From Thermoproteota archaeon (GTDB lineage Archaea > Korarchaeota > Korarchaeia > Korarchaeales > Korarchaeaceae), in the NCBI GenBank assembly GCA_027491395.1, contig JAOZFI010000006.1, positions 81,388-145,387 on the forward strand: a stretch of DNA of 64,000 bases, in the 5' to 3' direction. Each line of letters opens with the position of its first letter. Position 1 is the stretch's first letter. Both the position numbers and the translations under genes were made by a program. The notes under the pieces were generated by a model that had not been told where the DNA came from, searched no databases, and saw only the letters and a list, made by a program, of their open reading frames with translations. Below, piece by piece: positions 15,498 to 25,674 of the stretch.

Positions 15498-16875
15498 TCA
15501 ACTTAGCGAGCTTGGGATAATTGGACGGATCCCCCCTGACCCTAACTATCTCCCCATCCATTAAAGGCGTACTTGGGCTAAAGGGAAGGGAGGAACCGGA
15601 TGGATCGTATATGGCAATGACCTCGTATCCAGTAACCTCTATGAATTGGGAAACGGTCATTCCTCTGGACTTGGATCTCCCCTCTACCTTAAAAGCCACA
15701 TAGTGCGGTGAACCTCCCTTGAAGTGGGGTGATTCGTGCCTCAAGGACCTTAGATCCCAGATCCTCCAGAGGACCTCGGCTATCATCTTGGATGCCGTAC
15801 CGTTCCCAAACGGATTGGGAAGGCCCTCTATCCTCCTCCTAACCTCCTCCTCGTAGAGGAACCTTCTAACCGATGACACTATGGAGGAGGGATTGGCGCC
15901 CGCTACCTCGCCGAATCCCAGTTCAACTATCTCAGGCCTCTCCGTGTTATCCCTCAATATGATGCAGGGCTTCTTCAGGGTGGCCGACTCCTCCTGAACC
16001 CCACCGGAATCGGTAGCCACCACATCCGAGGCCGAGAGAAGTCTCAAAAAATCTATGTAGCCTAGAGGCTCGATCAACATCACGTGCTCTAACGTCCTCA
16101 ATTCGCTCAACAGACCGAAAGCCTTCAGCCTCTTGTAAGTTCTCGGATGCAGGGGCCACACTATGGTCAGCTCATCCAATTCCCTCAGGGCTTTCACTAT
16201 CCCCAGCATTCTATACTCCTTGTCGGCATTCTCCTTTCTATGAACTGTGATGGTCATGAGAGGCTCACCCTCTACTACACCCAATTCCTTTAGGATGTTA
16301 GATCGTCTAATGGTGCTCCACATCTTCTCGACGACGTCAACTATGGTATTACCGCTCAATACAATCCTCTCGGGGGGATAGCCCTCCTCATTGAGATTGG
16401 AGAATGCTCTGGGGGTGGGGGCGAAGTTCAGCGACGCGAGGTGATCAGCGACCCTCCTGTTTATCTCCTCCGGCATCGTGAAATCGTAGCTCCTGAGCCC
16501 CGATTCTATGTGTATGAAGGGAACCTCTAGTTTGGAAGCAGCCAGAGCGGTTCCAAGTACGGAGTTCGTATCACCTACCGATAGGACAGCATCCGGTTCG
16601 TAGTTCTCCACAACCTTTCCCATCTCATGTAGAACCCTAGCAGTCTGATCCACCTGATCTCCCGATCCTATGCCCAAGTTGAGGTCTGGCTCGTCGAGTC
16701 CAAGCTCGGAGAAGAATACATCGCTCATTTCCCAATCGTAATGCTGCCCAGTGTGCACTAGAAACAGCTCTACACCCTTTATACGCGATAGAGCCTCGTA
16801 TACAGGCGCCATCTTGATGATCTCGGGTCTAGTGCCCACCGACAGAAGCAACCTCATATCCCTTCGCTTCTCCAT
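15487..16875 (-). CDS. UDP-N-acetylglucosamine 2-epimerase with C-terminal TrkA_C/RCK_C-like domain
   Basis: The first 375 residues are a UDP-GlcNAc 2-epimerase (WecB family), which makes UDP-ManNAc for surface polysaccharide or glycan synthesis. Typical blocks are VGTRPEIIKMAP, LVHTGQHYDWEMS, VGDTNSVLG, HIESGLRSYD, EEINRRVADH, TVHRKEN and ATDSGGVQEE. About 85 further residues follow. From roughly residue 392, the pattern of YVAFKVE, GMTVSQFIE, YEVIAIY, LPFSPSTPLMDGEIVRVRG and a final helix matches the TrkA_C/RCK_C ligand-binding domain of potassium channels and transporters. The fusion suggests allosteric control by a bound ligand, which is inference. The 5' end is divergent from the ATPase I subunit gene. 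Confidence 0.9.
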   Translation of the reverse strand: MEKRRDMRLLLSVGTRPEIIKMAPVYEALSRIKGVELFLVHTGQHYDWEMSDVFFSELGLDEPDLNLGIGSGDQVDQTARVLHEMGKVVENYEPDAVLSVGDTNSVLGTALAASKLEVPFIHIESGLRSYDFTMPEEINRRVADHLASLNFAPTPRAFSNLNEEGYPPERIVLSGNTIVDVVEKMWSTIRRSNILKELGVVEGEPLMTITVHRKENADKEYRMLGIVKALRELDELTIVWPLHPRTYKRLKAFGLLSELRTLEHVMLIEPLGYIDFLRLLSASDVVATDSGGVQEESATLKKPCIILRDNTERPEIVELGFGEVAGANPSSIVSSVRRFLYEEEVRRRIEGLPNPFGNGTASKMIAEVLWRIWDLRSLRHESPHFKGGSPHYVAFKVEGRSKSRGMTVSQFIEVTGYEVIAIYDPSGSSLPFSPSTPLMDGEIVRVRGDPSNYPKLAKLIGG

Positions 16876-16936
16876 GACCTGTAATCATTTTTAATAAACG
16901 GAGGTGGACCTACCAGACACCTGAAAGGTGATCTAC

Positions 16937-19345
16937 ATGCTCAAGCCGGAAAAGGTAGTCCGATTCTACGCTTACACAACTAAACTGCATGTGGACGATA
17001 TGGCAGAGGCCCTCATGGAGTTCGATGATGTCCACGTAGAACCCCCAGAGGGACTTCCCGGCGTCAAACCTCCGGAGGGCCTAGAAACTCCAGATTTAGA
17101 TGCTTACGAAGAAATAATCAGGGCTTTAGAAAGAGCGAGCGCGTTAACTGGAATATCTCTAGAGGATATCTTGAATCAGGCTACTTCTAATAAAATTCCA
17201 GAGACCGTTGATCACAAGGAGCTGATCTCGGAACTGGATGAATTGGTGGGAAAGTACCTCTCCTTGAGGAAAGAGCTTGAGCTAGCAAAGAAGGCGAAAT
17301 CCTTGCTCAAAGAAAGGACTAATAGATTGAGGGAGCTAGAGGAGAAGCTCGAGGAGCTCGAGATGAAAATAAAGGAGTACTACGCGGCAGCTCTTGAGAT
17401 AACTGAGGAAGATCCCACAAAGCTGCGACTGGGAAGAATGCTGCTAGAAATAGATAGGGATCTCCTGAGGACTTCTTCGCTAGTAAATGCGGCCCTAAAC
17501 CCCTCCATGTCCATAAACGATATAAGAGAGATCCTGAGGAATCTACTGGAGTCCTTATCCGAGTTAGAGGCAAGATTATTGGCGGTACAAGATGAATTGA
17601 AGGAAGAGAAAGAGATAGAGGAAGTTAAACGAGGCATACAAGATCTCAAGGAGATTCTTGAAGAACTAAATAGAGAGATAGAAGGATACATGAGGAGGAA
17701 AGACAAATTATCCGAACTCAAAGCTGTGGAAAGTCTTTGGAATAGGATGAGAGATACCATAAGGAAGGTTCCGGAGCTGAGCCCTCTATTGGTTGAGAGA
17801 GAACCAGCGATAGCTAAGGTTACACAGCAGATAGCTGATCTAGAAAACGAGATAGGTAGAAGGGAGGGCATTATAAGGGAGAAGCTTCAGTTAGCTAAGA
17901 AACTCATCGCTAATGTGAGAGAGGCCTTTATCAGGCTTAGAGATAGGATGCTTACTATTAAGGCGGTAGCAGCAGGAGAAGCTGAACAAAGGGTATCTGA
18001 GCTCATAGAGGGGGCTAAACCGATAATCTCTGAGAAAGGTAAGTTAGAGGAGGAGATCAAGAAACTAGAAGTACTCAGCAACAAAGAAGAGGTGGGCAAA
18101 CTGAAGGAGGAGGCAGAAAAACTACTCTTAAAAGTGAGGGAAACCGCAGCCAAGCTCGCCTCGAAGGCACTCTCGGTGAAACCGAGGGCGATTCTACAGA
18201 AACTGAAGAAAATGACCTACCTAGGTGAGGAGATAGCGGTGATATCAGGATGGGTCCCTTCATCTAAAATCGATGACTTCGAGAGGAGCATTAAGGATAA
18301 GCTGGGTAATTACGTGGCTCTGGAGTTCGAAGAGCCGAAAAAGGGAGAAGGAGTCCCTTCCAAGGTCAAATTGCCTACAATACTAAGACCTGTCCGTCTA
18401 CTAACTCACAGGCTTTACGGATTACCATCGATAAGGGAGCTGGATCCGACGCCAATAACTGCGATATTCTTCCCGCTGATGTTCGGGATGATGTACGGTG
18501 ACGTAGGTCATGGTCTCACTTTAGCCCTCTTTGGTGCTCTGCTATGGAGTAGATCTAGAGGAGCAATGAAGGAACTGGCTGGTCTGTTAATCTACTCTGG
18601 AATGGCGGCAGCATTCTTTGGCTATCTATATGGCATGATTTACTTCATAGAATTCACCGAACATCCTATACTCAGCCCTCTTCACGATACCATGAGGCTG
18701 ATGGCTGTCGCTCTTCTATTCGGTGCTTTTGAACTAATGGTCGGCTTCATCATGAACACCATTAACAAATTGCTGGAGAAGGATATATTTGCTGCACTAT
18801 TTGAATATAAAGGAGTTACGACGCTAATCATGTATGCAGGCGCTGTCTACGCAGTTGTGAGGAACAATGCCGACATAGTAGGTACAATAACTGATCCACT
18901 ATTCATATCAATGGTAGTGCCTCTCCTTATAACAGCTATAGCTCCTGTAATAAGGGCTGCGAGGGAAGGACACGGTATAGGCGAAGGGATGTCCGAAATG
19001 ATCGCAACATTATTAGAGAGTGTGCTAGCTCTCTTCAGCAACTCACTGTCCTACATCAGGTTGGCTGCCTTCGCGGTGATTCACGAGGTCTTCGGGGTCC
19101 TAACGGCGCAGCTTATACTCGGTAAGGAGATCGCTACTATAGCCGATCTGGGATCTTTAATAGCTCCAGGGGCCCTAATAGGATTCGTGTTCATGAACAT
19201 AGCCGTTATGGGGCTCGAAGGGATGCTCTCATTCATACAAGCCACTAGGTTGACATTCTATGAGTTCTTCTCGAAATTCTACAAAGCGGCTGGGAGGGAG
19301 TTCAAGTGCGTCTCCGAGCTTCTCGGACCCACTCTCTCATCATAA
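16937..19345 (+). CDS. atpI: A-type ATP synthase subunit I (a-subunit homologue)
   Basis: Subunit I is the membrane stator that carries the ion half-channel. The N-terminal half is soluble and rich in coiled coil (for example KKAKSLLKERTNRLRELEEKLEEL and a second coil near residues 215-260). The C-terminal half has about seven or eight membrane helices, starting near PTPITAIFFPLMFGMMYGDVGHG, a highly conserved block, and including the ion-channel helix with SLSYIRLAAFAVIH, where the arginine is the essential residue. The frame opens with GTG at 16928, but the ATG at 16937 follows an AAAGGTGAT site. It is upstream of subunit K and convergent with the other seven subunit genes. Confidence 0.95.
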   Translation: MLKPEKVVRFYAYTTKLHVDDMAEALMEFDDVHVEPPEGLPGVKPPEGLETPDLDAYEEIIRALERASALTGISLEDILNQATSNKIPETVDHKELISELDELVGKYLSLRKELELAKKAKSLLKERTNRLRELEEKLEELEMKIKEYYAAALEITEEDPTKLRLGRMLLEIDRDLLRTSSLVNAALNPSMSINDIREILRNLLESLSELEARLLAVQDELKEEKEIEEVKRGIQDLKEILEELNREIEGYMRRKDKLSELKAVESLWNRMRDTIRKVPELSPLLVEREPAIAKVTQQIADLENEIGRREGIIREKLQLAKKLIANVREAFIRLRDRMLTIKAVAAGEAEQRVSELIEGAKPIISEKGKLEEEIKKLEVLSNKEEVGKLKEEAEKLLLKVRETAAKLASKALSVKPRAILQKLKKMTYLGEEIAVISGWVPSSKIDDFERSIKDKLGNYVALEFEEPKKGEGVPSKVKLPTILRPVRLLTHRLYGLPSIRELDPTPITAIFFPLMFGMMYGDVGHGLTLALFGALLWSRSRGAMKELAGLLIYSGMAAAFFGYLYGMIYFIEFTEHPILSPLHDTMRLMAVALLFGAFELMVGFIMNTINKLLEKDIFAALFEYKGVTTLIMYAGAVYAVVRNNADIVGTITDPLFISMVVPLLITAIAPVIRAAREGHGIGEGMSEMIATLLESVLALFSNSLSYIRLAAFAVIHEVFGVLTAQLILGKEIATIADLGSLIAPGALIGFVFMNIAVMGLEGMLSFIQATRLTFYEFFSKFYKAAGREFKCVSELLGPTLSS

Positions 19346-19415
19346 CAAATTTTTTATTAATGGTAATCATGAGCTCAGAGGTCTCCACAGATCGAGATAT
19401 GCTACGGGTGATCGT

Positions 19416-19745
19416 ATGGTCAACATGAGGAAGAAGAAATTGCTGTCCTATGTGATATTAGGACTTCCCCTATTGCTCCTGCCCCTGTCAATTGTTGGCG
19501 CCGCTGCTGCATCTCCTGAGGAGGCTGCGGCTGGAGCCGGTGGTCTAAAGTTTATAGGAGCCGCCGTTGCCATTCTTGGAAGCACAATCGCCGCTGGAAT
19601 AGCTCTGTACGGTGTAGCTATAGGTGGCAGCGCTCTCCTTGCTGAGAACCCGAACGCATTCACTCAAGTCCTTATACTAGGGGGTCTGGCAGAGGGAGTG
19701 GCAGTTTACGGTCTGCTAGTAGCCTTCCTCATACTGGGAGGCTAA
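19416..19745 (+). CDS. atpK: A-type ATP synthase subunit K (proteolipid c-ring subunit)
   Basis: Subunit K forms the rotating membrane ring. After a basic, hydrophobic leader that looks like a signal peptide or extra helix (MRKKKLLSY then ILGLPLLLLPLSIVGA), there is one proteolipid hairpin: GAAVAILGSTIAAGIALYGVAIGG and LILGGLAEGVAVYGLLVAFLIL, with the ion-binding glutamate in LAEGVAV. This one-hairpin form is about 8 kDa after leader removal. The frame is open further upstream into atpI, but the start at 19416 follows GGGTGAT; an ATG at 19425 is the alternative. The gap from atpI (70 bp) contains a TTTTTTATTAAT tract that may be a separate promoter for this highly needed subunit. Confidence 0.94.
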   Translation: MVNMRKKKLLSYVILGLPLLLLPLSIVGAAAASPEEAAAGAGGLKFIGAAVAILGSTIAAGIALYGVAIGGSALLAENPNAFTQVLILGGLAEGVAVYGLLVAFLILGG

Positions 19746-19864
19746 GTCCTCCCCCTTTATTTATGTGAAAGCCTCTTTCTCTCTCCTAACTAGAGATCAA
19801 CGTAGCGTCAGCCTTAAAAGGGTCTTGAGAAGCTTTAAAGAAGGAAAAGGGGAAATAGGAATCA

Positions 19865-20908
19865 TCACTCGATGGGAGGAGCTAGCAGCTCATACAGCAC
19901 TTCGGGGCTTACTCCACTCATCCTCCCGAGTAGGACCGTCTTTATGCTCTGAGACTCCCACTCAGAGCCTATCAAATACATGAGTATATACGCTTCCGTC
20001 ATCGATCCCTTCAAAGCTATTCTGAGCGAGTCTATGTAAGTCTTCTTAGTTAAGACATGCTCTATTACCCAAGGCTCTCCGATCTGCTTCATAGCTCTTT
20101 CTATCTCGATGGAAACGGGCCTATATGGAGCTAAGTTCACTAGTTCATCTAGAAATTCATTCAAGCTGTCTGTTTTAGTGGCGATATAAAGTAATTTTCT
20201 GAAGGGGAGCTTGGAGAATATCTTAGTGAGTACATCTTTCTTAACTCCTAGATACTTCGCCTTCAATAAGTCTCTCAGGAGCATATTTTCCATATAGGAA
20301 TAGAGTAGCAAGGAGAGAGGGGATCTTTTACCTGCCTTCATAGTCTTAAGTTGGGCCTCAAGGCGGCCCATGTAGTACCTATCTAAGGCCAGATCCACCT
20401 CGGTGACATCTCTCTCACTGGAGGAGAGCCACGAGGATAGTAGCCTAACTAGTCCTCTATCCTCCAGCATCTCCAATAATGTCTCAAATCTATCTGCCTT
20501 AGACAGCTTTTCCACATCAATTACATAGTGTTCCACGGGCAGAAGCCTCAGCTCCTTACCTCTACCTCCGAATAGCAGTGAGAAAACTATCCTCCTCAAG
20601 TTCTCTATGTCGTACTTACTCATGAATGTCCTGATGAGACCCTCAATGGGTGTCCCTCTAGATAAGGAGATCAATCTCCTAGCTCTTATTGAGTTAACTC
20701 TCAAGCATGCTTCTTCTACCCTTGACACGTCGAGCAAATCTTCGGGTCCCTCGAAAAAACTTCCGTAAGCAGTAGGAGATAGCTTATCGAAGAGAGCCCT
20801 TTCATCCTCTAAAAACACCCAAGACCTTATGTCCTCCGGATCAGTCAAGTGAGAGGCTAAACCGTGCGTTCTTACAACTAGATACTTCCTCTTCGCACCT
20901 TTTAACAT
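19865..20908 (-). CDS. atpC: A-type ATP synthase subunit C
   Basis: Subunit C (homologue of V-ATPase d, AC39 family) is the socket between the central stalk and the membrane ring. The 347-residue, mostly helical protein shows typical internal repetition and the region MENMLLRDLLKAKYLG and PYRPVSIEIERAM expected in the family. The frame begins with GTG at 20917, but that GTG is within a GAGGTG ribosome binding site and the ATG at 20908 is one base after the atpD stop. It is the last gene of the minus-strand ATPase operon, and a 118-bp gap separates it from the convergent atpK. Confidence 0.92.
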   Translation of the reverse strand: MLKGAKRKYLVVRTHGLASHLTDPEDIRSWVFLEDERALFDKLSPTAYGSFFEGPEDLLDVSRVEEACLRVNSIRARRLISLSRGTPIEGLIRTFMSKYDIENLRRIVFSLLFGGRGKELRLLPVEHYVIDVEKLSKADRFETLLEMLEDRGLVRLLSSWLSSSERDVTEVDLALDRYYMGRLEAQLKTMKAGKRSPLSLLLYSYMENMLLRDLLKAKYLGVKKDVLTKIFSKLPFRKLLYIATKTDSLNEFLDELVNLAPYRPVSIEIERAMKQIGEPWVIEHVLTKKTYIDSLRIALKGSMTEAYILMYLIGSEWESQSIKTVLLGRMSGVSPEVLYELLAPPIE

Positions 20909-20909
20909 T

Positions 20910-21533
20910 TCAAACACCTCTTTTCAGCTGTCTATACTTCTTTACACGAAGGAACTCCTCCAGAGCGTCCTCCTCCAGGGCTTCCTCGATGTACTTGATG
21001 GCGGCCTCGTGGTCAGGTATTATTATCTTCTCCAGAGCATTCACTTTCCTCATTGTATCTGCTAGAGCCGCAGCTAGCCTCTCGAACTTGGCCTCGGAGT
21101 TTACTAGCGGCATCAACTCCTTTATTGCCTCTGAGAACTTTCTAGCGGCGGCTATCACCACTGCGTTTAAGGAGGGGGAAGTAGCCAAAGCGAACTCCCT
21201 TATCTCTATCTCAGGTATCTCCACGCCTATGACGCTCCGCACCTTCATTTCCGTGAGGAGGGGCATAGTCAGCAAGGCCGCTTTCCTCATCTCATCGGGT
21301 CCGGCGGCGGCATAAGCCAGCCTTAGAAGCTTGTAGGCCTCCTCTAACTTCTTCTCGACCTCGCTCCTCCTCCTAAGGTCCGGAAGTAAGTTCTGACTCT
21401 CCTTGACCAGCTGATCCCTCTTCATCTTGAGAGCGTCGACTCCCGAGCGGAGGAGGCGCGTTCTCTCCCTTAAGCGGATCAAAAATCCCTTGGTGGGGAG
21501 GACCCTCCCCACAGAGCGGAAGCTCAATCTCAC
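20910..21533 (-). CDS. atpD: A-type ATP synthase subunit D
   Basis: Subunit D is the coiled-coil central stalk rotor. At 207 residues it has the N-terminal block [33 protein letters not shown] and the C-terminal helix RRKVNALE-like segment ([29 protein letters not shown]), both diagnostic. Its start overlaps the stop of atpB as ATGA, and it is followed within 1 bp by atpC. The molecule is nearly all helical with a short non-helical segment in the middle, as in homologues. Confidence 0.94.
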   Translation of the reverse strand: MRLSFRSVGRVLPTKGFLIRLRERTRLLRSGVDALKMKRDQLVKESQNLLPDLRRRSEVEKKLEEAYKLLRLAYAAAGPDEMRKAALLTMPLLTEMKVRSVIGVEIPEIEIREFALATSPSLNAVVIAAARKFSEAIKELMPLVNSEAKFERLAAALADTMRKVNALEKIIIPDHEAAIKYIEEALEEDALEEFLRVKKYRQLKRGV

Positions 21534-22936
21534 TCACCCTCTGCCTGGGCTGCGATCCTCCTCTTAGGATGGAACTTGTTGAGGGTCTTCTCGCTTATCC
21601 TCGTCAGTTCGGCTTCAGGCAGTATGGACAATATGTCCCATGCTATGTTCAACGTCTCCTCTATGTTTCTTCTCTCCCTGAATCCCTGAGCCACGAATTC
21701 CCTCTCGAATCTCCTAGCGAACTCCAAGTACAACTTTTCCCTTGGGCTCAATCCCGCCTCACCCACGATCTGAACGAGTTCTCTAGCCTTGGTACCCTGA
21801 CTATAGGCAGCGTAAAGCTGGTCTGAGACCTCCTTGTGGTCCTCTCTCGTCTTTCCTGGACCTATACCATCCTTCATGAGCCTGCTAAGGCTCGGCAGAA
21901 CGTTGATCGGAGGATAGATGCCCCTGTTGTGGAGATCCAAGTCCAAGAATATCTGGCCCTCGGTGATGTAGCCAGTGAGATCTGGTATGGGGTGGGTGAG
22001 GTCCCCACCGGGCATCGTCAGTATGGGCATGAAGGTTATGGAGCCAGGTCTGCCGATTATCCTGCCTGCCCTCTCGTAGATGCTTGCTAGGTCGCTGTAC
22101 ATGTATCCGGGATATCCCTTCCTACTTGGTACCTCCTCCCTAGCGGAGCTGAGCTCCCTCAGCGCCTCGCAATAGTTGGTCATGTCCGTGATTATGACTA
22201 AGACATCCATACCCAAGTCGAACGCTAGGTACTCAGCAGCGGTCAAGGCAACCCTCGGGGTGGTTATCCTCTCTATGACCGGATCATTAGCTAGGTTTAG
22301 GAAGAGCACGGACCTGCTCAGCGCTCCGAATTCCTCGAACTGCCTCCTGAAGAAGAGAACGTCATCGTACTTCAGACCAACTGCCGCGAAGACTATGGAG
22401 AATCTCTCAGCCTTTCCAGGGACGATCGCCTGCCTCGCCACCTGAGCGGCTACCTCGTTGTGAGGTAGTCCGGACTCGGAGAATATCGGAAGCTTCTGGC
22501 CCCTGACCAAGCTCAACATTCCGTCAATGGCGGATATACCGGTCTCGATGAACTCGTCCGGGTAGTCCCTCTTGGCCGGATTTATGGGAGCGCCGTTTAT
22601 GTCCCTGTAGTCATCAGCCCTTATCTTAGGGCCTCCATCTATCGGCTCACCTGCGCCGTTGAACACTCTACCGAGCATCTCATCCGATACAGGGATCTTT
22701 AAGGTCGAGCCGGTGAACTTGACCATAGCGTTGGAATCAAGCCCTTCAGTGTCTCCCAGCACCTGTATGACGACCTTATCCCTACCGGCCTCCAGCACCT
22801 GACCGAACCACTCCCTGCCATCTTCGGAGTATATTCTGACCACTTCCTCGTAAGCAGCCCCAGGGACACCCCTCATTATGACGAGGGGTCCCTTCACCTG
22901 ATCAATCCCCTTGAAGGTCAGACCGTACACGGACAT
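21530..22936 (-). CDS. atpB: A-type ATP synthase subunit B
   Basis: Subunit B is the non-catalytic nucleotide-binding subunit of the A3B3 head. The 468-residue protein follows the family closely: an N-terminal beta barrel, then [14 protein letters not shown], the P-loop position without a classical Walker A lysine ([15 protein letters not shown]), [25 protein letters not shown], the [14 protein letters not shown] block, and [13 protein letters not shown]. The ATG start follows GAGGTGAGATGAG. It follows atpA by 1 bp and overlaps atpD by 4 bp. Confidence 0.97.
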   Translation of the reverse strand: MSVYGLTFKGIDQVKGPLVIMRGVPGAAYEEVVRIYSEDGREWFGQVLEAGRDKVVIQVLGDTEGLDSNAMVKFTGSTLKIPVSDEMLGRVFNGAGEPIDGGPKIRADDYRDINGAPINPAKRDYPDEFIETGISAIDGMLSLVRGQKLPIFSESGLPHNEVAAQVARQAIVPGKAERFSIVFAAVGLKYDDVLFFRRQFEEFGALSRSVLFLNLANDPVIERITTPRVALTAAEYLAFDLGMDVLVIITDMTNYCEALRELSSAREEVPSRKGYPGYMYSDLASIYERAGRIIGRPGSITFMPILTMPGGDLTHPIPDLTGYITEGQIFLDLDLHNRGIYPPINVLPSLSRLMKDGIGPGKTREDHKEVSDQLYAAYSQGTKARELVQIVGEAGLSPREKLYLEFARRFEREFVAQGFRERRNIEETLNIAWDILSILPEAELTRISEKTLNKFHPKRRIAAQAEGE

Positions 22937-22937
22937 C

Positions 22938-24725
22938 TCATCTCACCTCCGCGAGAAGGGAGGATATCTCAGCCTCAAGTTGCGCTATAGCCTCCTTGAC
23001 AGCGTTCTCGAATTCCTCCTCAGGCACGAACTTGAGCCTCCTGAGGAGACCCAGTGATTTCATTTCAGCTATCCTAGATATGGGAACGCCCGCATCTATA
23101 ATGGGTCTGGCTCTATCGTAGAACTCCAGTAGCGTCTTCAGGAGGAGGGCCTGCTTCTTCGGGGAGCAGTAGGTATCTACCTCGTGGTAGGCGTTCTGCA
23201 CCAAGAATCCCTCCTTGATGAGCTCTGCAGACAGGAGGACGAGCCTGTTCTCATCGGAGAGAGCAGCCTCCCCCACTACTCTGGCCACCTCCTCCAAGCT
23301 GGAGGCCCTCTGCAGAAGGTCCATGGCCTTGTCCCTGTAAGCCATCATGTCATGTCCGGTGTTCTTGATCCACCACTCCTTCAATCCACCAGTATACTTT
23401 GAGAAGCTCCTCAGCCAGTTTATGGACGGGAAGTGCCTCTTGAACGCTAAGTCCTTGTCCAAAGCCCAGAAGGCGCCCACGTACCTCATGGTGTGCTGAG
23501 TGACGGGCTCGTTGAGGTCCCCTCCGGAGGGACTCACGGCCCCTATAACGGCGACGGACCCTAATTCGTCTCTCCTACCTCGGACCTTAATCCTACCAGC
23601 CCTCTCGTAGAACGAGGCTATGTAGTCGGGTAGATAGGCTGGATACCCTCTCTCGGATGGTATCTCCTCAAGCCTAGAGCTGAGCTCCCTTAACGCTTCA
23701 GCCCACCTGGAGGTCGAATCTGCCGTGAGAACCACGTGAAGCCCCATATCCCTGTAGTACTCGGCGTAGGTGATTCCCATGAAGATACTGGCCTCCCTAG
23801 CGGGGACTGGCATGTTGCTGGTGTTGGCAATGAGGACGCTCCTCTCCAGCAGAGGCTTCCCGCTCTTGGGGTCGACCAGCTTTGGGAAAGTGTGGAGCAG
23901 ATCGGTCATCTCATTACCTCTCTCCCCACAACCCACGTATACCACGACATCTGCGTCTGCCCACTTCGAGATTTGGTGAAGGGTCACCGTCTTACCGGTG
24001 CCAAAGCCACCAGGCACGGCGGAAGTGCCTCCCTTGACTATGGGGAAAAAGGTATCTATCACCCTCTGCCCGGTTACTAGAAGCTCTACGGGGGCTAGCT
24101 TCTCCTTGAAAGGTCTGGGCGTCCTGACAGGCCATTTATGATACATCTTGACCTCTTCCTTACCGCCTATGTGCTCTACCACGACTACAGGCTCCTCTAT
24201 AGTGTAGTCTCCCTCAGGGAGGACCTCTATGACCTTAGCTTTCTCTATGGTCGGTGGGAGCATTATCTTGTGAGTGACGGAGCCCTCTGGGACGGTTCCT
24301 AGGACGTCTCCAGCGACGACATCGTCCCCAGGCTTGACCAAGGGAGTCCACTGCCACTTTTTATCTCTAGGGAGGGTGGGCGCCTTAATTCCCCTAGTGA
24401 TGAATGGACCGCCAGCTTTCTCGGCTATGACTTCCAAGGGCCTGCCCAGCCCGTCGAGGACCTGCCCCAGTAGTCCCGGCCCTAATTCAGCTGAGAGGGG
24501 CTCTCCAGTCCTCTCGACGGGTTCACCCGCCTTCACTCCACCAGTAGGCTCGTAGACTTGTATTATCGCCTTGTCCCCCTCTATCCTGACTATCTCACCT
24601 ATGAGTCTCTCCTCTCCGACGTAAACGACCTCCCTGATCTTAGCACCCCTCATTCCCTCGGCTTCTACTACGGGACCCTTTATGTGAACGATAATACCTT
24701 TACTCTCATAAACTAACTCGGACAA
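22938..24725 (-). CDS. atpA: A-type ATP synthase catalytic subunit A
   Basis: Subunit A carries the catalytic sites. The 595 residues include the non-homologous insert that marks A/V-type A subunits (near [11 protein letters not shown]), the Walker A loop in [15 protein letters not shown], the GCGERGNEM block with the catalytic glutamate, [18 protein letters not shown] sequence ([17 protein letters not shown]), and [14 protein letters not shown]. No intein is present. It is 2 bp from atpE and 1 bp from atpB. The operon produces the whole soluble head and stalk. Confidence 0.97.
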   Translation of the reverse strand: MSELVYESKGIIVHIKGPVVEAEGMRGAKIREVVYVGEERLIGEIVRIEGDKAIIQVYEPTGGVKAGEPVERTGEPLSAELGPGLLGQVLDGLGRPLEVIAEKAGGPFITRGIKAPTLPRDKKWQWTPLVKPGDDVVAGDVLGTVPEGSVTHKIMLPPTIEKAKVIEVLPEGDYTIEEPVVVVEHIGGKEEVKMYHKWPVRTPRPFKEKLAPVELLVTGQRVIDTFFPIVKGGTSAVPGGFGTGKTVTLHQISKWADADVVVYVGCGERGNEMTDLLHTFPKLVDPKSGKPLLERSVLIANTSNMPVPAREASIFMGITYAEYYRDMGLHVVLTADSTSRWAEALRELSSRLEEIPSERGYPAYLPDYIASFYERAGRIKVRGRRDELGSVAVIGAVSPSGGDLNEPVTQHTMRYVGAFWALDKDLAFKRHFPSINWLRSFSKYTGGLKEWWIKNTGHDMMAYRDKAMDLLQRASSLEEVARVVGEAALSDENRLVLLSAELIKEGFLVQNAYHEVDTYCSPKKQALLLKTLLEFYDRARPIIDAGVPISRIAEMKSLGLLRRLKFVPEEEFENAVKEAIAQLEAEISSLLAEVR

Positions 24726-24727
24726 GC

Positions 24728-25345
24728 TTACACCCCCTCAAACAATCTCCCTATTATCTCTATCTCCTTGGTCTCTCTGTAGGCCCTCAGCCTACCATCG
24801 AAGGTGTTGTAGTACCTCCTCTCATCCCTGCTGTCCCTCACCACGACCCCTCCGATGACCGGGACCGTTCTCTCGTCAACGGAGGCCTTTATATCTTCCT
24901 TCTCCAACTTCCTAGCCACCTTTTCGAGCAGGGATATATCCTTCTCCCTACCCATGAGGAATACCTCCTTCTCTCCTAGGACCTTCGCCCCCTCCAGCGA
25001 GTATCTCGTCAGTATCTCCTCGTAGTTCCATCCCGGCTCTTGGCCATCGGCTATAGCGGCCAGCTTCTCGTGCACTCTCCTGAAGAATTCACTCAGCAGC
25101 TCGGATTTGGTCATGAGAACTATTTGATTAGCCTCTACCTCAGCAGCGCTTCTCTTCCTCGCAATCTCCTCCCTCATCTCCCTCTCTGCCCTCTCCCTCT
25201 TGGATCTCAGTATCTCCTCCGCCTCTCTCCGGGCTGACTCGATTATCTCCTTAGCTCTCTTCTCGGCCTCCTTCCTGATGGCATCAGCCCTATCCTCAGC
25301 CATCTTGAGGATAGCCCTGACGATAGCCTCGGAGTCCTTATCCAC
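24728..25345 (-). CDS. atpE: A-type ATP synthase subunit E
   Basis: Subunit E forms the peripheral stalk with subunit H. Residues up to about 85 form a charged helix (IRKEAEKRAKEIIESARREAEEIL), followed by a globular C-terminal domain with VPVIGGVVVRDSRDERRYYNTFDGRL, typical of the family. The frame extends to 25396 within atpH, but the GTG at 25345, just after the atpH stop and behind GGGGAGG, is preferred and yields 205 residues. If the longer start were used, the overlap with atpH would be 50 bp. The globular domain anchors to the head. Confidence 0.9.
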   Translation of the reverse strand: MDKDSEAIVRAILKMAEDRADAIRKEAEKRAKEIIESARREAEEILRSKRERAEREMREEIARKRSAAEVEANQIVLMTKSELLSEFFRRVHEKLAAIADGQEPGWNYEEILTRYSLEGAKVLGEKEVFLMGREKDISLLEKVARKLEKEDIKASVDERTVPVIGGVVVRDSRDERRYYNTFDGRLRAYRETKEIEIIGRLFEGV

Positions 25346-25346
25346 G

Positions 25347-25667
25347 CTAACTACTTCCTCCCCACTCACCCTCGAGCACCTCCCTAACGACTTCATCGAC
25401 GAGGGAACTCATCCTCTCGGATGCCACCCTCCTTAGCTCCTCAGCTTTCATCTTAGCCCTATCAACAATCTCCTTAACTTCCCTCCCGATATCTTCCATT
25501 ACCGCCACCTCCACCGGAGTGTTCCTGGCCTCCTCGATTATTTTCTTTGCCTCTTCCTCGGCTTCCTCGATCATTCTCTTGGCTTCCTCCTCGGCCTCCT
25601 GAATGATCTTGGCAGCCTCCTTCTCGGCCTCCATAATGGCCTCAACCAATCTCGGCATTTCTCTCAC
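25347..25667 (-). CDS. atpH: A-type ATP synthase subunit H (peripheral stalk)
   Basis: Subunit H (also called G) pairs with E to make the right-handed coiled-coil peripheral stalk. The 106-residue sequence is an almost uninterrupted amphipathic helix with repeated EAEEEAKR/K-IIEEA hendecad-like units (residues 10-50), followed by a short alpha-helical C-terminal part (AEELRRVASERMSSLVDEVVREVL). It lies 7 bp downstream of atpF and just before atpE, as is common in archaeal ATPase operons. Low-complexity composition makes similarity scores less useful than gene order here. Confidence 0.85.
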   Translation of the reverse strand: MREMPRLVEAIMEAEKEAAKIIQEAEEEAKRMIEEAEEEAKKIIEEARNTPVEVAVMEDIGREVKEIVDRAKMKAEELRRVASERMSSLVDEVVREVLEGEWGGSS

Positions 25668-25674
25668 CTCATAA

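Noticed and set aside
25200..25667. Repeat-rich DNA in the peripheral-stalk genes as a possible repeat array
   Set aside because: The repetition is explained by the coiled-coil EAEEEAK-type units of subunits H and E; there are no spacers as in CRISPR.
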